17,583 nucleotides of DNA from Spirochaetota bacterium (GTDB taxonomy: Bacteria; Spirochaetota; B62-G9; DRHN01). Below, one piece after another: positions 7,658-14,766 of the stretch. The translations under genes were made by a program, and so were the position numbers. Position 1 is the stretch's first letter. Each line of letters starts with the position of its first letter. The notes beneath the pieces are model-generated. The model was given only the letters and a program-made list of their open reading frames with translations. It had not been told where the DNA came from and did not search any database. The DNA lies in the NCBI GenBank assembly GCA_023136305.1, contig JAGLSF010000010.1, forward strand, positions 1 through 17,583, given 5' to 3'.

Positions 7658-7780
7658 CACTGCGCGGGTGTGCCAGGGGAACTCGCCCCTCCTGCTCTCT
7701 ATGTTTCAGGTAACTCTATACATTGATGTGCTCCATTCTAACAATTTCGAGATGAGTATTACTGGAGGTTCAAAGAACAG
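7658..7780 (+). promoter_or_regulatory. Structured 5' leader of the aminotransferase gene
   Basis: The predicted leader opens with two close stem-loops: CACAC...GTGTG (about 7657-7673) and AGGGG-AACTCG-CCCCT (about 7675-7690). A further CCTG...CAGG pairing follows. There is no run of T after them. The layout suggests an RNA regulatory element or 5' stabiliser, but the loops match no riboswitch class that I can identify. GGAGG lies 12 bases before the ATG. Confidence 0.3.
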
Positions 7781-8906
7781 ATGAGCTTTTATGACGACTA
7801 TATTGCAAAGACACCGACATCAGAAAAGGAGGCGCGACGTGCGCAGGCGATCATACCAGGAGGTGTGGGAAGCGCCACCGATCTGGCTGAGGAGATACAG
7901 CGGCGCTACCCGGTGATCGAGATGCTTCGGTTTACCCAGTCGGGTGTTGAGGCGACCATGTACGCTGTGCGCCTTGCACGGGCAGCGACCAAAAAGTATG
8001 GTGTGCTCAAGGTTGAAGGCGCCTATCACGGTGCCAATGATATACTGCTCGTGAGTGCAGGTGTTCCGTCAACAGTACCTGCAGGGCCTGACTGGATGCC
8101 CTCGTCGATCGTGGAGAGCGAGGGTATTCAGCCGGGCACGACAGAGCACACCCATGTGGTGCAGTTCAACCATATCGAGAGCCTCGAGTATCAGCTCAAA
8201 AAGCACGAGGGTGAGATAGCCTGCTTCATTCTCGAGCCCTGTATGACGAACGGGGGGGGTTATTCATCCTGATCCAGGCTATCTCGAAAAGGTACGTGAG
8301 ATCACCCGCACATACAACGTGGTGCTCATCTTCGATGAGGTAAAGGTGGGTGTACGTATAGCGCCGGAAGGTGGAACAGAGGTTTCCGGAGTGACGCCCG
8401 ACATCGTCTGCCTCTCAAAGGCCATGGGGGGTGGTATGCCCATGGCTGCCTTCGGCGCAACCGAGGCGTTCTGGGAACTCATCTATCCACCCGGGGAGAT
8501 GATTCATTTCGGTACCTATAACGGAAACCCGGTCTCCATTGCTGCGAGTCATGCCCGCCTAACCAGGGTGATGACTGACAACGTATACAAGCGCATCGAT
8601 GCGCTGGGCCAGCGTCTCAAAAAGGGCATGGAGGATTCGATCAAGAGACACGGGGTCAGGGCCGTTGTCTCCGGCATCGGGGGAATGCTCACGGTTTTCT
8701 TCCAGGACAAGATCCCTCGTAACTACCGAGAGACCCTGGGCACGGACAGGGAGAAATGGCACAAGTGGTGGATGTACCTGGTTACCAAGGGGGTCTACTT
8801 CTCCGCTCCCTTGCTATACGAGGAGACCTTCATATCCGCCGCCATGGCCGAGAACGATATCGACGAGGGCCTTGAGAAGATCGACGACGCGTTCAAGCAG
8901 CTCTAA
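7781..8906 (+). pseudogene. Class III (glutamate-1-semialdehyde-type) aminotransferase, frameshifted and internally deleted
   Basis: A PLP enzyme related to HemL-type aminotransferases. The first part (7781-8272) has the start EARRAQAIIPGGVGSA, then SGVEATMYAVRLARAATKKY, GAYHGANDILL and FILEPCMTNGG. The second part (from about 8260 to 8906) has IFDEVKVGVR and the PLP lysine in CLSKAMGGGMPMAAFG. The two are out of register at a run of eight G (8252-8259). With seven G the frame reads on through HPDPGYLEKVREIT, giving about 374 residues. Homologues also carry about 65-70 residues between IPGGVGSA and TDLAEEI, including the DGxxYIDxxxGxGxxxLGH region; these are absent at about 7868-7880 without loss of frame. 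As written it cannot encode an active enzyme. The substrate is unknown. Confidence 0.85.
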
Positions 8907-8930
8907 CAGGTTTCATGAAATTTCCGACAT

Positions 8931-9533
8931 TCAAAGGTGATCGAAACCGATCAGTATGGTGGCACATGTATCATCGGGCGGGAATCCGAGTGCTGTTCGG
9001 ATATATTGATCGGCGAGTGCTGAAGGACTCACAGAGACCACATGCGTGATGTGAAACTCCCCGTTCACATCATCGAGTTCCTGAAAGGCAATGGGCGGTA
9101 TCAGAAAATAGGACGGTGTTTTGGGGCTGCTTCTTCTCTCGGGAAAAAAAACGAATCCGTCCCCGATTCGTCTCGCATTCTCTGGGATTTTCGTACTTCC
9201 AGGCAGCACTTCCTCACCCAGAATGAGAAAGGTTCTATCTTCGACGGTAAACATCTGATCCTCAGGGGCATTACCCTCTTTCAGTTCTTCGACCATATAG
9301 ACCGTAGGCCGGGGGGGTGGACGAAACTGCCTGTCCTTGAGCATGACCCACACCTCGTCACGGGCCAGTACGCAGCGTATCCCCAGATTTGATATGGGAA
9401 GAAAGGCGGTATTCTCGAAGTGCAATTCGATCTCCTCGATGCAGTGCCTGCACTCATCTGACACAACCTCAACTTCGAGCACACCCTCCAAGGCTTTAAG
9501 CAATGTAGCAATTCCATCCATTTCACAGCCCAT
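8931..9533 (-). CDS. Hypothetical protein, not recognised
   Basis: A protein of about 200 residues that I cannot assign. The frame extends to 9677, but that part overlaps the corrinoid gene and its terminator, so an ATG at 9533 or 9521 is more likely; neither has a strong ribosome site. Visible features are a CRHC pair near residue 27, alternating hydrophobic segments suggesting beta structure (CVLARDEVWVMLKD, TFLILGEEVLPG), a Pro-rich RPPPRPTVY and a RIGDGFVFFPERR segment. There is no signal peptide or membrane helix. It follows the corrinoid protein on the same strand but lies behind a likely terminator, and converges on the aminotransferase. The sustained open frame and family-like composition support a real gene. 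Confidence 0.55.
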   Translation of the reverse strand: MGCEMDGIATLLKALEGVLEVEVVSDECRHCIEEIELHFENTAFLPISNLGIRCVLARDEVWVMLKDRQFRPPPRPTVYMVEELKEGNAPEDQMFTVEDRTFLILGEEVLPGSTKIPENARRIGDGFVFFPERRSSPKTPSYFLIPPIAFQELDDVNGEFHITHVVSVSPSALADQYIRTALGFPPDDTCATILIGFDHL

Positions 9534-9562
9534 CACGTTTAATGCAAGCTCAACCAGTATCA

Positions 9563-9608
9563 CATAAAATAAAAGGCAGGGCCGTGAACGGCAACTCCCC
9601 ACGGTCCC
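9563..9608 (-). terminator. Intrinsic terminator after the corrinoid gene
   Basis: On the minus strand GGGACCGTG (9608-9600) pairs with CACGGCCC (9586-9579), with one bulged base, and TTTTATTTTA follows. It begins 23 bases after the corrinoid stop codon, which suggests that this TGA is the natural end of the gene. Confidence 0.6.
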
Positions 9609-9630
9609 GCCCATCCAGTATGGCAGCGTA

Positions 9631-9966
9631 TCAGCTTGCCTGCAGTATAGCAGCCACGACCGATTTGCCGATATCATGTATATCGCCCTTGACCGTACCG
9701 ATGACCACTCTGCCGAAGATTTTACGTTCCGTCCCGGCGGTTTGTATCTCCCTGTCCAGTATCTCGGTCCCCTGCTTCATCACGTCGGCCGCCATGATGA
9801 GTTCGGGCAGGAAGACGACTCCGGCCCCGAAATCGTCTCCCACCTGCATGATTCCCCTGGCAAGCCCCTTCTCGATGACATCGACCGGGTCGACACCCTT
9901 CTCAAGGCCCTCCTCGGCCAGTTTTATACACTCTTCAGCTTCACCGCCGGTCATTGGTCCCATCAT
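9631..9966 (-). CDS. Methyltransferase-type corrinoid protein, lacking most of its B12-binding domain
   Basis: Similar to the small corrinoid proteins (MtbC/MttC/MtaC class) that carry a methyl group between a substrate methyltransferase and an acceptor. The N-terminal four-helix cap is clear (AEECIKLAEEGLEKGVDP, then FLPELIMAADVM), followed by the B12-binding loop GTVKGDIHDIGKSVVA with the cobalt-ligating His. The protein stops two residues after ILQA, where homologues continue for about 90-100 residues. A frame open to 10050 exists, but a TTGACT-N17-TACAAT promoter occupies 10022-10050. AGGAGAGG lies nine bases before the ATG at 9966, so 111 residues is preferred. No partner methyltransferase is in the window. 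The gene cannot hold cobalamin normally. Confidence 0.78.
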   Translation of the reverse strand: MMGPMTGGEAEECIKLAEEGLEKGVDPVDVIEKGLARGIMQVGDDFGAGVVFLPELIMAADVMKQGTEILDREIQTAGTERKIFGRVVIGTVKGDIHDIGKSVVAAILQAS

Positions 9967-10021
9967 ATTTCGAACCCTCTCCTGTTTGTCGTCGGATGAG
10001 GCACAATCCGTCTGTGTCCCC

Positions 10022-10050
10022 ATTGTATTTGCTCGGGTGGGTTCAGTCAA
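10022..10050 (-). promoter_or_regulatory. Predicted promoter of the corrinoid gene
   Basis: TTGACT (10050-10045), a 17-base spacer and TACAAT (10027-10022) on the minus strand. Transcription would start near 10015, which rules out the upstream in-frame TTG and ATG as starts. Confidence 0.55.
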
Positions 10051-10075
10051 GCACTTGACGGTGAGCCGATAATCT

Positions 10076-10104
10076 TTGCGTTATGGGAAAAAGAACGATA
10101 CAAT
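10076..10104 (+). promoter_or_regulatory. Predicted promoter of the lipoprotein gene
   Basis: TTGCGT (10076-10081), a 17-base spacer and TACAAT (10099-10104). The start would be near 10111, 35 bases before the ATG at 10146. It diverges from the corrinoid promoter, 26 bases away. Confidence 0.4.
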
Positions 10105-10145
10105 TCCATGTCGAAGCTTCAATCCTGTTTCATGGAGGGCCGGTA

Positions 10146-11021
10146 ATGCGCCCCCGGTTCGTTCCTGTATTTCTCGCCCTGCTTTCAGCTGCTGCACTCA
10201 CGCTGTTTCTTTCCTGTTCGGCCCTCGACTCAGTGATGAAGGACGCGGTGCAGAAACCCAGGGTTTCCTTCACGTCTGCAGAGCTTACCGGGCTGACCTT
10301 TGCGGATGCGGATCTGCTATTCGTGCTGGAGATCGAGAATCCAAACTCCTTCGGTGTGCACATGGCGGGGTTCGACTACGACTTCAGGATCGACGAGGCA
10401 TCCTTTGTCAGTGGAGTAAGCGAGGATCGTCTCGACATCGATGCAGGGGGATCGAGCATGGTGGAGCTTCCGGTCAACGTAACCTATAGTAACCTCTTCA
10501 GCAGTTTCTCGAGCTTGATCGACAAGGACGAGTCGACCTATCAGATCGCCTGTGGAATTACATTTGACCTGCCCGTTCTGGGACGGATACGTATTCCTGT
10601 GAGCAGGGAGGGGGAGGTTCCTGTCCTTCGCTTTCCGAAGATCCGTTACGGGGGGCTCAAAGTCACGAACCTCACATTTTCGAGGGCAGAGCTCGAGTTA
10701 TCGATGCATCTGGACAATCCCAATGCACTGTCACTCAACCTCTCATCGCTCGCCTATGATTTGGAAATAAACCGGAGCCCCTGGGTCGAGGGCGGATTGC
10801 AGCACGCTGTGGAGATTGGCGAGCACGAGGAGGGAGTAATACGGCTGCCCTTCACTCTCAATCTCATTGAGATCGGCAAGGGAGCATACGATATACTCAG
10901 GGAGAAACAAGCGGTGGAATACCGCGTGTCGGGAGATTACGGATTCACCACCTCAATCCCCCTCATGAGAGAGGCAGGTTCAAACTTTCATGTATCCGGG
11001 GTAACGCAGATTTTTCAATGA
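10146..11021 (+). CDS. LEA/WHy-domain lipoprotein
   Basis: A 291-residue envelope lipoprotein. The ATG at 10146 follows GGAGGG; an in-frame ATG at 10083 lies before the predicted transcription start and is rejected. The signal peptide runs MRPRFVPV, a hydrophobic core, then LTLFLSC with the lipidated Cys24. The -3/-2 residues (Phe, Leu) are a relaxed lipobox of the kind accepted in spirochaetes. The mature part holds two copies of the LEA-type-2/WHy beta-sandwich, each with the characteristic Asn-Pro motif: IENPNSFGVHMAGFDYDF (first) and LDNPNALSLNLSSLAYDLEI (second). WHy domains occur in bacterial envelope and desiccation-related proteins; the exact role is unknown. No relation to the neighbouring metabolic genes is evident. 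Confidence 0.83.
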   Translation: MRPRFVPVFLALLSAAALTLFLSCSALDSVMKDAVQKPRVSFTSAELTGLTFADADLLFVLEIENPNSFGVHMAGFDYDFRIDEASFVSGVSEDRLDIDAGGSSMVELPVNVTYSNLFSSFSSLIDKDESTYQIACGITFDLPVLGRIRIPVSREGEVPVLRFPKIRYGGLKVTNLTFSRAELELSMHLDNPNALSLNLSSLAYDLEINRSPWVEGGLQHAVEIGEHEEGVIRLPFTLNLIEIGKGAYDILREKQAVEYRVSGDYGFTTSIPLMREAGSNFHVSGVTQIFQ

Positions 11022-11065
11022 GGGTACTTCCAGCCTACAACTGCCCTGTACATGTTGAATAGGAT

Positions 11066-11095
11066 GGGGGCTGTTGATGCTGTTGTAGAGTCCCC
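11066..11095. terminator. Possible hairpin between convergent genes
   Basis: GGGGGCT (11066-11072) can pair with AGTCCCC (11089-11095) around a 16-base loop, in the 77-base gap between the lipoprotein and pyrB ends. No T run follows on either strand, so a terminator role is weakly supported. Confidence 0.25.
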
Positions 11096-11098
11096 TTC

Positions 11099-12022
11099 TC
11101 ACGCCCGATCGAGGACCAGGGCCAGCAGGGCCATGCGCAGGTACACACCGTTGTGGGCCTGTCTGAAGTAGGCTGCGTTGGGAAGTTCGTCCACTTCGGG
11201 TGCAATCTCGTCCACCCGCGGCAGGGGATGCAGGATAAGTATCTCTTTCTTTGCCTTTTTCAGGAGATCTTTTGTGAGCACGTAGCTTCCCTTGAGCTTC
11301 TCATACTCTGCGGGGTCCTCGAAGCGCTCGCGCTGTATGCGGGTCATGTAGATGATGTCCGCCTGCAGTGCGTCCTCCATGTTGTTCGAGATCTGGAAAT
11401 CAATGCCCCGGTCCTCCATGTCCGATACGATCTTCTCCGGCATGCTGAGCTCTTTGGGGGAGCAGTAGAGGTAGGTGGGGTTGAAGTGCGAGAGCGCGTA
11501 GGAGAGGGAGTGTACGGTACGGCCGAACTTGAGGTCGCCCACCATAGCGATGGTAAGCCCCTCGAGCATTCCCAGTTCCTTCTGAATCGTGTACATGTCG
11601 AGAAGCGCCTGGGTGGGGTGTTGGCTCGAGCCATCGCCGGCGTTGATCACCGGAACGTCGACCGCGTCTGCTACGATTTTGGCTCCGCCGATCTGGGGCT
11701 GGCGAATGACGATACAGTCCACGTATCCCTCGACGGTTCTTGCCGTGTCGGAGAGGGATTCGCCCTTTGCCGCCGAAGAGCTCTTGGCTCCGGCTACGCT
11801 GATCACCTTTGCCGAGAGCCGGTTCGCCGCGCTGACAAAGGAGAGCATGGTTCGTGTGGACGACTCGAGGAAGATGATGGCCACCATCTTGTCGGCGAGC
11901 AGGTTTGAGATCTTCTCCTTTGTTACAATTTCCTCCATCCTCGCAGACACGTCGAGTATGTGCAGAATCTCCTCTTTTGTCAGGTCTTCGGTGGTGATGA
12001 TGTCCCTTCCGGCAAAGCTCAT
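11099..12022 (-). CDS. pyrB: Aspartate carbamoyltransferase catalytic chain
   Basis: A complete 307-residue ATCase catalytic chain that joins carbamoyl phosphate to aspartate in pyrimidine synthesis. Active-site elements are in order: STRT (55-58), the 80s-loop Lys86 in AAKGESLSDT, Arg107 in VIRQP, NAGDGSSQHPTQALLDMYTI with His135, VGDLKFGRTVHSL, RIQRERF, and HPLPRVDEI near the C-terminus. The residue after STRT is Met and FVSAANRL replaces the usual FETAxHRL; both are mild departures. YgeW-type carbamoyltransferases of purine clusters are an alternative, but the 80s loop and HPLPRVDEI favour PyrB. No regulatory chain (pyrI) is in the window. Its ATG overlaps the stop of the hydroxylase FAD subunit (ATGA), so it appears translationally coupled to it. 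Confidence 0.92.
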   Translation of the reverse strand: MSFAGRDIITTEDLTKEEILHILDVSARMEEIVTKEKISNLLADKMVAIIFLESSTRTMLSFVSAANRLSAKVISVAGAKSSSAAKGESLSDTARTVEGYVDCIVIRQPQIGGAKIVADAVDVPVINAGDGSSQHPTQALLDMYTIQKELGMLEGLTIAMVGDLKFGRTVHSLSYALSHFNPTYLYCSPKELSMPEKIVSDMEDRGIDFQISNNMEDALQADIIYMTRIQRERFEDPAEYEKLKGSYVLTKDLLKKAKKEILILHPLPRVDEIAPEVDELPNAAYFRQAHNGVYLRMALLALVLDRA

Positions 12023-12609
12023 GTTCCACTCCTGGGTTTGTTGTGTGAGATCGTTTTCGCAGCGGAGCGAACCGCTTTGATGATATTGACCCGGCAGATC
12101 TTGATAAAAGAGGAGCCGGGTCCGGTGAAGAAATCCTCAATTTGCACCTTTCGTGAGCAGATTTTATTCTTCTCATCGAGCCAGGATATCTCGAGCTCCG
12201 CTCCAAGCACCATGAGGGGAGTTGCGGTGTCGGCGATGGGCGAGGCATTGCAGAGATTCCCCGTTAACGTTGCCATATTCCGGATCTGCACACCGGCTAT
12301 GCTCTTTATGGCCTTGCGAAGGGCAGGATATTTTCCCTCTAATTGTTTGTCATTCTCGAGACGATAGAGCTGCACTGCTGCACCGATACGCATACCCCGG
12401 TCATGCTCGATCTGGTTGAGCTCCTCAACGTGGAGAATCTCGACGAGGGCATCGGGACGAGTTTCGCCGGTTCTCATCTGTATCAGGAGATCTGTGCCGC
12501 CGGCTAGCACCTGTGCCCTGTCCTGCTCTCTGAGAAGCCTAAGGGTTTCATCGAGTGTTTCCGGACGGTGATAGGTGAAGGGTATGGTGATATGCCGTGT
12601 ACTAGACAT
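12019..12609 (-). CDS. Molybdenum hydroxylase FAD-binding subunit, C-terminal domain largely missing
   Basis: The medium (FAD) subunit of a xanthine-dehydrogenase/CO-dehydrogenase-type hydroxylase, which passes electrons from the Fe-S clusters to NAD or another acceptor. The FAD-binding motifs are AGGTDLLIQMR (36-46) and RNMATLTGNLCNASPIADTA (110-129), followed by EDFFTGPGSS. Homologues are about 280-290 residues; this one has 196. At about residue 170 (DNA 12088-12122) the frame passes from GPGSSFIK straight to ICRVNIIKAVRSAAK, which resembles the usual final helix, so roughly 90-95 residues of the C-terminal flavoprotein domain are absent. The ATG overlaps the end of the large-subunit gene by 8 bases, and the stop overlaps pyrB. 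Confidence 0.82.
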   Translation of the reverse strand: MSSTRHITIPFTYHRPETLDETLRLLREQDRAQVLAGGTDLLIQMRTGETRPDALVEILHVEELNQIEHDRGMRIGAAVQLYRLENDKQLEGKYPALRKAIKSIAGVQIRNMATLTGNLCNASPIADTATPLMVLGAELEISWLDEKNKICSRKVQIEDFFTGPGSSFIKICRVNIIKAVRSAAKTISHNKPRSGT

Positions 12610-14683
12610 GGGCCGCTTCCTTTTCCGGTTTTGATCCCTTCCTCCTGAATGCGTTCACGATGTCCTCTGGAAGAATGGGCAGTTTCGTGAACCATATACC
12701 CGTCGCATCATGTACAGCCAATGCAACGGCAGCGGGGACGGGGTTGAGCGCCGCCTCACCGATGCCCTTGGCCCCCATGGGACCGGTCGGCTCATAGGTG
12801 TTTGCGAAGAATACCAGAAAATCCTCCGGTTCGGGCATGTCGGCAATACCGAGCATCTTGTAGTCTGTCAGCATACCGTTGTTGGTAAGCCGTCCGCTCA
12901 CTGGGTCATAAGCCGTATCTTCCATGAGGGCCATGCCTGCACCGCGGCAGAAGCCGCCGTGAATCTGTCCCTCTGCGAGTGAAGGATTGATGACCGTACC
13001 CGCGTCGGAGCCCGCAGCCACCCGGAGTATGCGTACTGTTCCAGTCTCGACGTCCACCTCGACCTCCACAAAGAATGCGGTGTAGGCGGGAGGGCAGTTC
13101 ACCTTGCGGACGCTTCGCGCAGATATGACCGTTCCCCAGTCCTTGTTCATGGCCGTGGTAGCTACCTCTTGGATGGTGATCTTCTTTTCCTGCATCCCCA
13201 CCACATAGATGACACCCTGCCCACTATCTGGATCGGGCCGTGTCTTGAGAGAGTCAACGGATGCATCGAGGATTCGTGATGCGTATTCGAGGAGTATCTT
13301 CTTTGTATCCCGCGCCATACCTATGCCCCGGCGGAACCGGCCCTTCTGACTCCCAGGCACGAGACGCTTTTGCCAGCCTATGAGTTCGGAACCGCGCTGC
13401 AGAAGTTCCTTTACTCCGTCGGAGTGTATCAGTGATTTGATGCTGGGACCCTGGCCCCAGAATATCTCTCCCAGACCCACATAGTTTTGCAGGCGCAGCT
13501 CCAGCGGGTCCATGCCGAGCTTCTCGGCAATCATGTTCATGGTCGTTTCCACACCGAAGGTGACCTGTGGCGCGCCGTATCCCTGCATGGCACAGGTGGG
13601 GGCCTTGTTCGTGTATACCGCCACCCCTCTGTACCGCATGCTCTCCATGCGGTAGAGCGAGTGCCACCAGCCCGCAAGCACACCCAGAAATGCCAGGGCT
13701 TGTATATGGTGACAGCCGATATCGACGGTTGCATGCATCTCACCTGCAACAAGCGTACCATCCTTTCGCGCACCGATCTTCAGTGAGTATGTGGTCTGAT
13801 AGCGGCAGTGGTCGTACATGTCCTCCTCACGGCTCTGTACGATACGAACCGGCCGTCCTGTCTTGAGTGCAAGGGCCACGGTGATGAGTATCACCGGGTT
13901 GGTATGTATTCCCGAGCCGAAATGGCCGCCGCCCGCTACCCGTTTGACGTTTACCTTGTTGAGTGGAATATTGAACAGGTTGCCGATCAGTATGCGCGTG
14001 TTGTGCAGGGCCTGTGTGGAAGGCCAAAGCGTGATTCCCCCGTCCGGCTCCGGCCTGCAGACGCATGAACGGGGTTCGAGCTGGGCGTGATAGACCCGGG
14101 GTGTGGAGAACTGGTTTTCGACGATGACATCCGCCTTGAGAAAACCCTCATCAACATCTCCCTCGGAAACCTCCCGGGTACAGGCGGTATTGTGTGCAAT
14201 GGGTATCTCCCTGTCCTCTACGTACACCTTTTCATGTATCTGATTGTTTTGTGCGGCAGTTGCATCCTCCACGCTCATATAGGCAGGCAACATCTCCCAT
14301 TCTAGCTCAACAGCCTCTGCGGCCCGCTCGGCGAGTTCCTCCGTTTCTGCTGCAACCGCGCTGAAGGGGTCGCCCACCTGACGAACATGATCGCTCAGCA
14401 CCTGCCAGTCCTTGTAGGTCGAACGGGGGACCGAGACCTGTCGCAGGTTAAAATAATCTGAAGGCACATCGTCAAAACTCAACACCTGGACACCCATCTC
14501 TTCTGCCCTGGAGAAATCGATACGCTTCACCACAGCATGGGGATGGGGACTGCGGAGTATCTTTCCGTGCAGCATACCAGGAATACTCACATCAGAAGGG
14601 TAAAGCTCTTTACCGGTTACCCTTGCAGCTCCGTCTTTTCTTGGAAGATCTTTGCCCAGAACATGATAGAGCTTCTCCGACAT
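12602..14683 (-). CDS. Molybdenum hydroxylase large (Mo-binding) subunit, internal block missing
   Basis: The catalytic Mo-pterin subunit of an XDH-family hydroxylase that would oxidise a purine or other N-heterocycle. N-terminal signs are ARVTGKELYPSDVSIPGMLHGKILRSPHPHA and the VGDPFSAVAAET segment. Mo-domain signs are VAGGGHFGSG, CAMQGYGAPQVTFGVE (Gln where XDH has Arg), GSDAGTVINPSLAEGQIHGG and the catalytic Glu in GAKGIGEAALNP, 50 residues from the end. Relatives are about 750-780 residues; this has about 693. At DNA 13310-13318 the frame jumps from RRGIGMA to RDTKKILLEYASRIL. The usual DGsv/GqGxxTxlaQIaAexLG block that grips the cofactor is missing (about 80-90 residues). The ATG at 14683 is nine bases from AGAAAGG; an ATG at 14692 abuts it. 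No 2Fe-2S small subunit gene is present. Confidence 0.87.
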   Translation of the reverse strand: MSEKLYHVLGKDLPRKDGAARVTGKELYPSDVSIPGMLHGKILRSPHPHAVVKRIDFSRAEEMGVQVLSFDDVPSDYFNLRQVSVPRSTYKDWQVLSDHVRQVGDPFSAVAAETEELAERAAEAVELEWEMLPAYMSVEDATAAQNNQIHEKVYVEDREIPIAHNTACTREVSEGDVDEGFLKADVIVENQFSTPRVYHAQLEPRSCVCRPEPDGGITLWPSTQALHNTRILIGNLFNIPLNKVNVKRVAGGGHFGSGIHTNPVILITVALALKTGRPVRIVQSREEDMYDHCRYQTTYSLKIGARKDGTLVAGEMHATVDIGCHHIQALAFLGVLAGWWHSLYRMESMRYRGVAVYTNKAPTCAMQGYGAPQVTFGVETTMNMIAEKLGMDPLELRLQNYVGLGEIFWGQGPSIKSLIHSDGVKELLQRGSELIGWQKRLVPGSQKGRFRRGIGMARDTKKILLEYASRILDASVDSLKTRPDPDSGQGVIYVVGMQEKKITIQEVATTAMNKDWGTVISARSVRKVNCPPAYTAFFVEVEVDVETGTVRILRVAAGSDAGTVINPSLAEGQIHGGFCRGAGMALMEDTAYDPVSGRLTNNGMLTDYKMLGIADMPEPEDFLVFFANTYEPTGPMGAKGIGEAALNPVPAAVALAVHDATGIWFTKLPILPEDIVNAFRRKGSKPEKEAAHV

Positions 14684-14766
14684 GGAAACCATCCTTTCTC
14701 AGTGAAGCATGTAATCGTACAGTGTTTTCGGAGGAGTTTGAGTGTGCTTTGGATCTTTCTCACCAA

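Noticed and set aside
7657..7690. Paired hairpins as a guanidine-II (mini-ykkC) riboswitch
   Set aside because: That class needs ACGR loops on both hairpins; the loops here are TGCGCGG and AACTCG.
9631..9633. UGA in the corrinoid gene as selenocysteine
   Set aside because: The codons after it do not resemble the missing B12 domain, and a terminator follows directly; no SECIS-like hairpin of the right position was seen.
9542..10072. Plus-strand frame of 176 codons opposite the corrinoid gene
   Set aside because: Low-complexity Ser/Pro-rich translation, antisense to a recognisable protein and running across its terminator and promoter.
10083..10145. Upstream start giving a 312-residue lipoprotein
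   Set aside because: It lies before the predicted transcription start and would push the signal peptide inward; the ATG at 10146 has GGAGGG and a normal signal peptide.
11153..11908. Long plus-strand frame opposite pyrB
   Set aside because: It is an antisense shadow of a clearly conserved gene, with no family-like sequence of its own.
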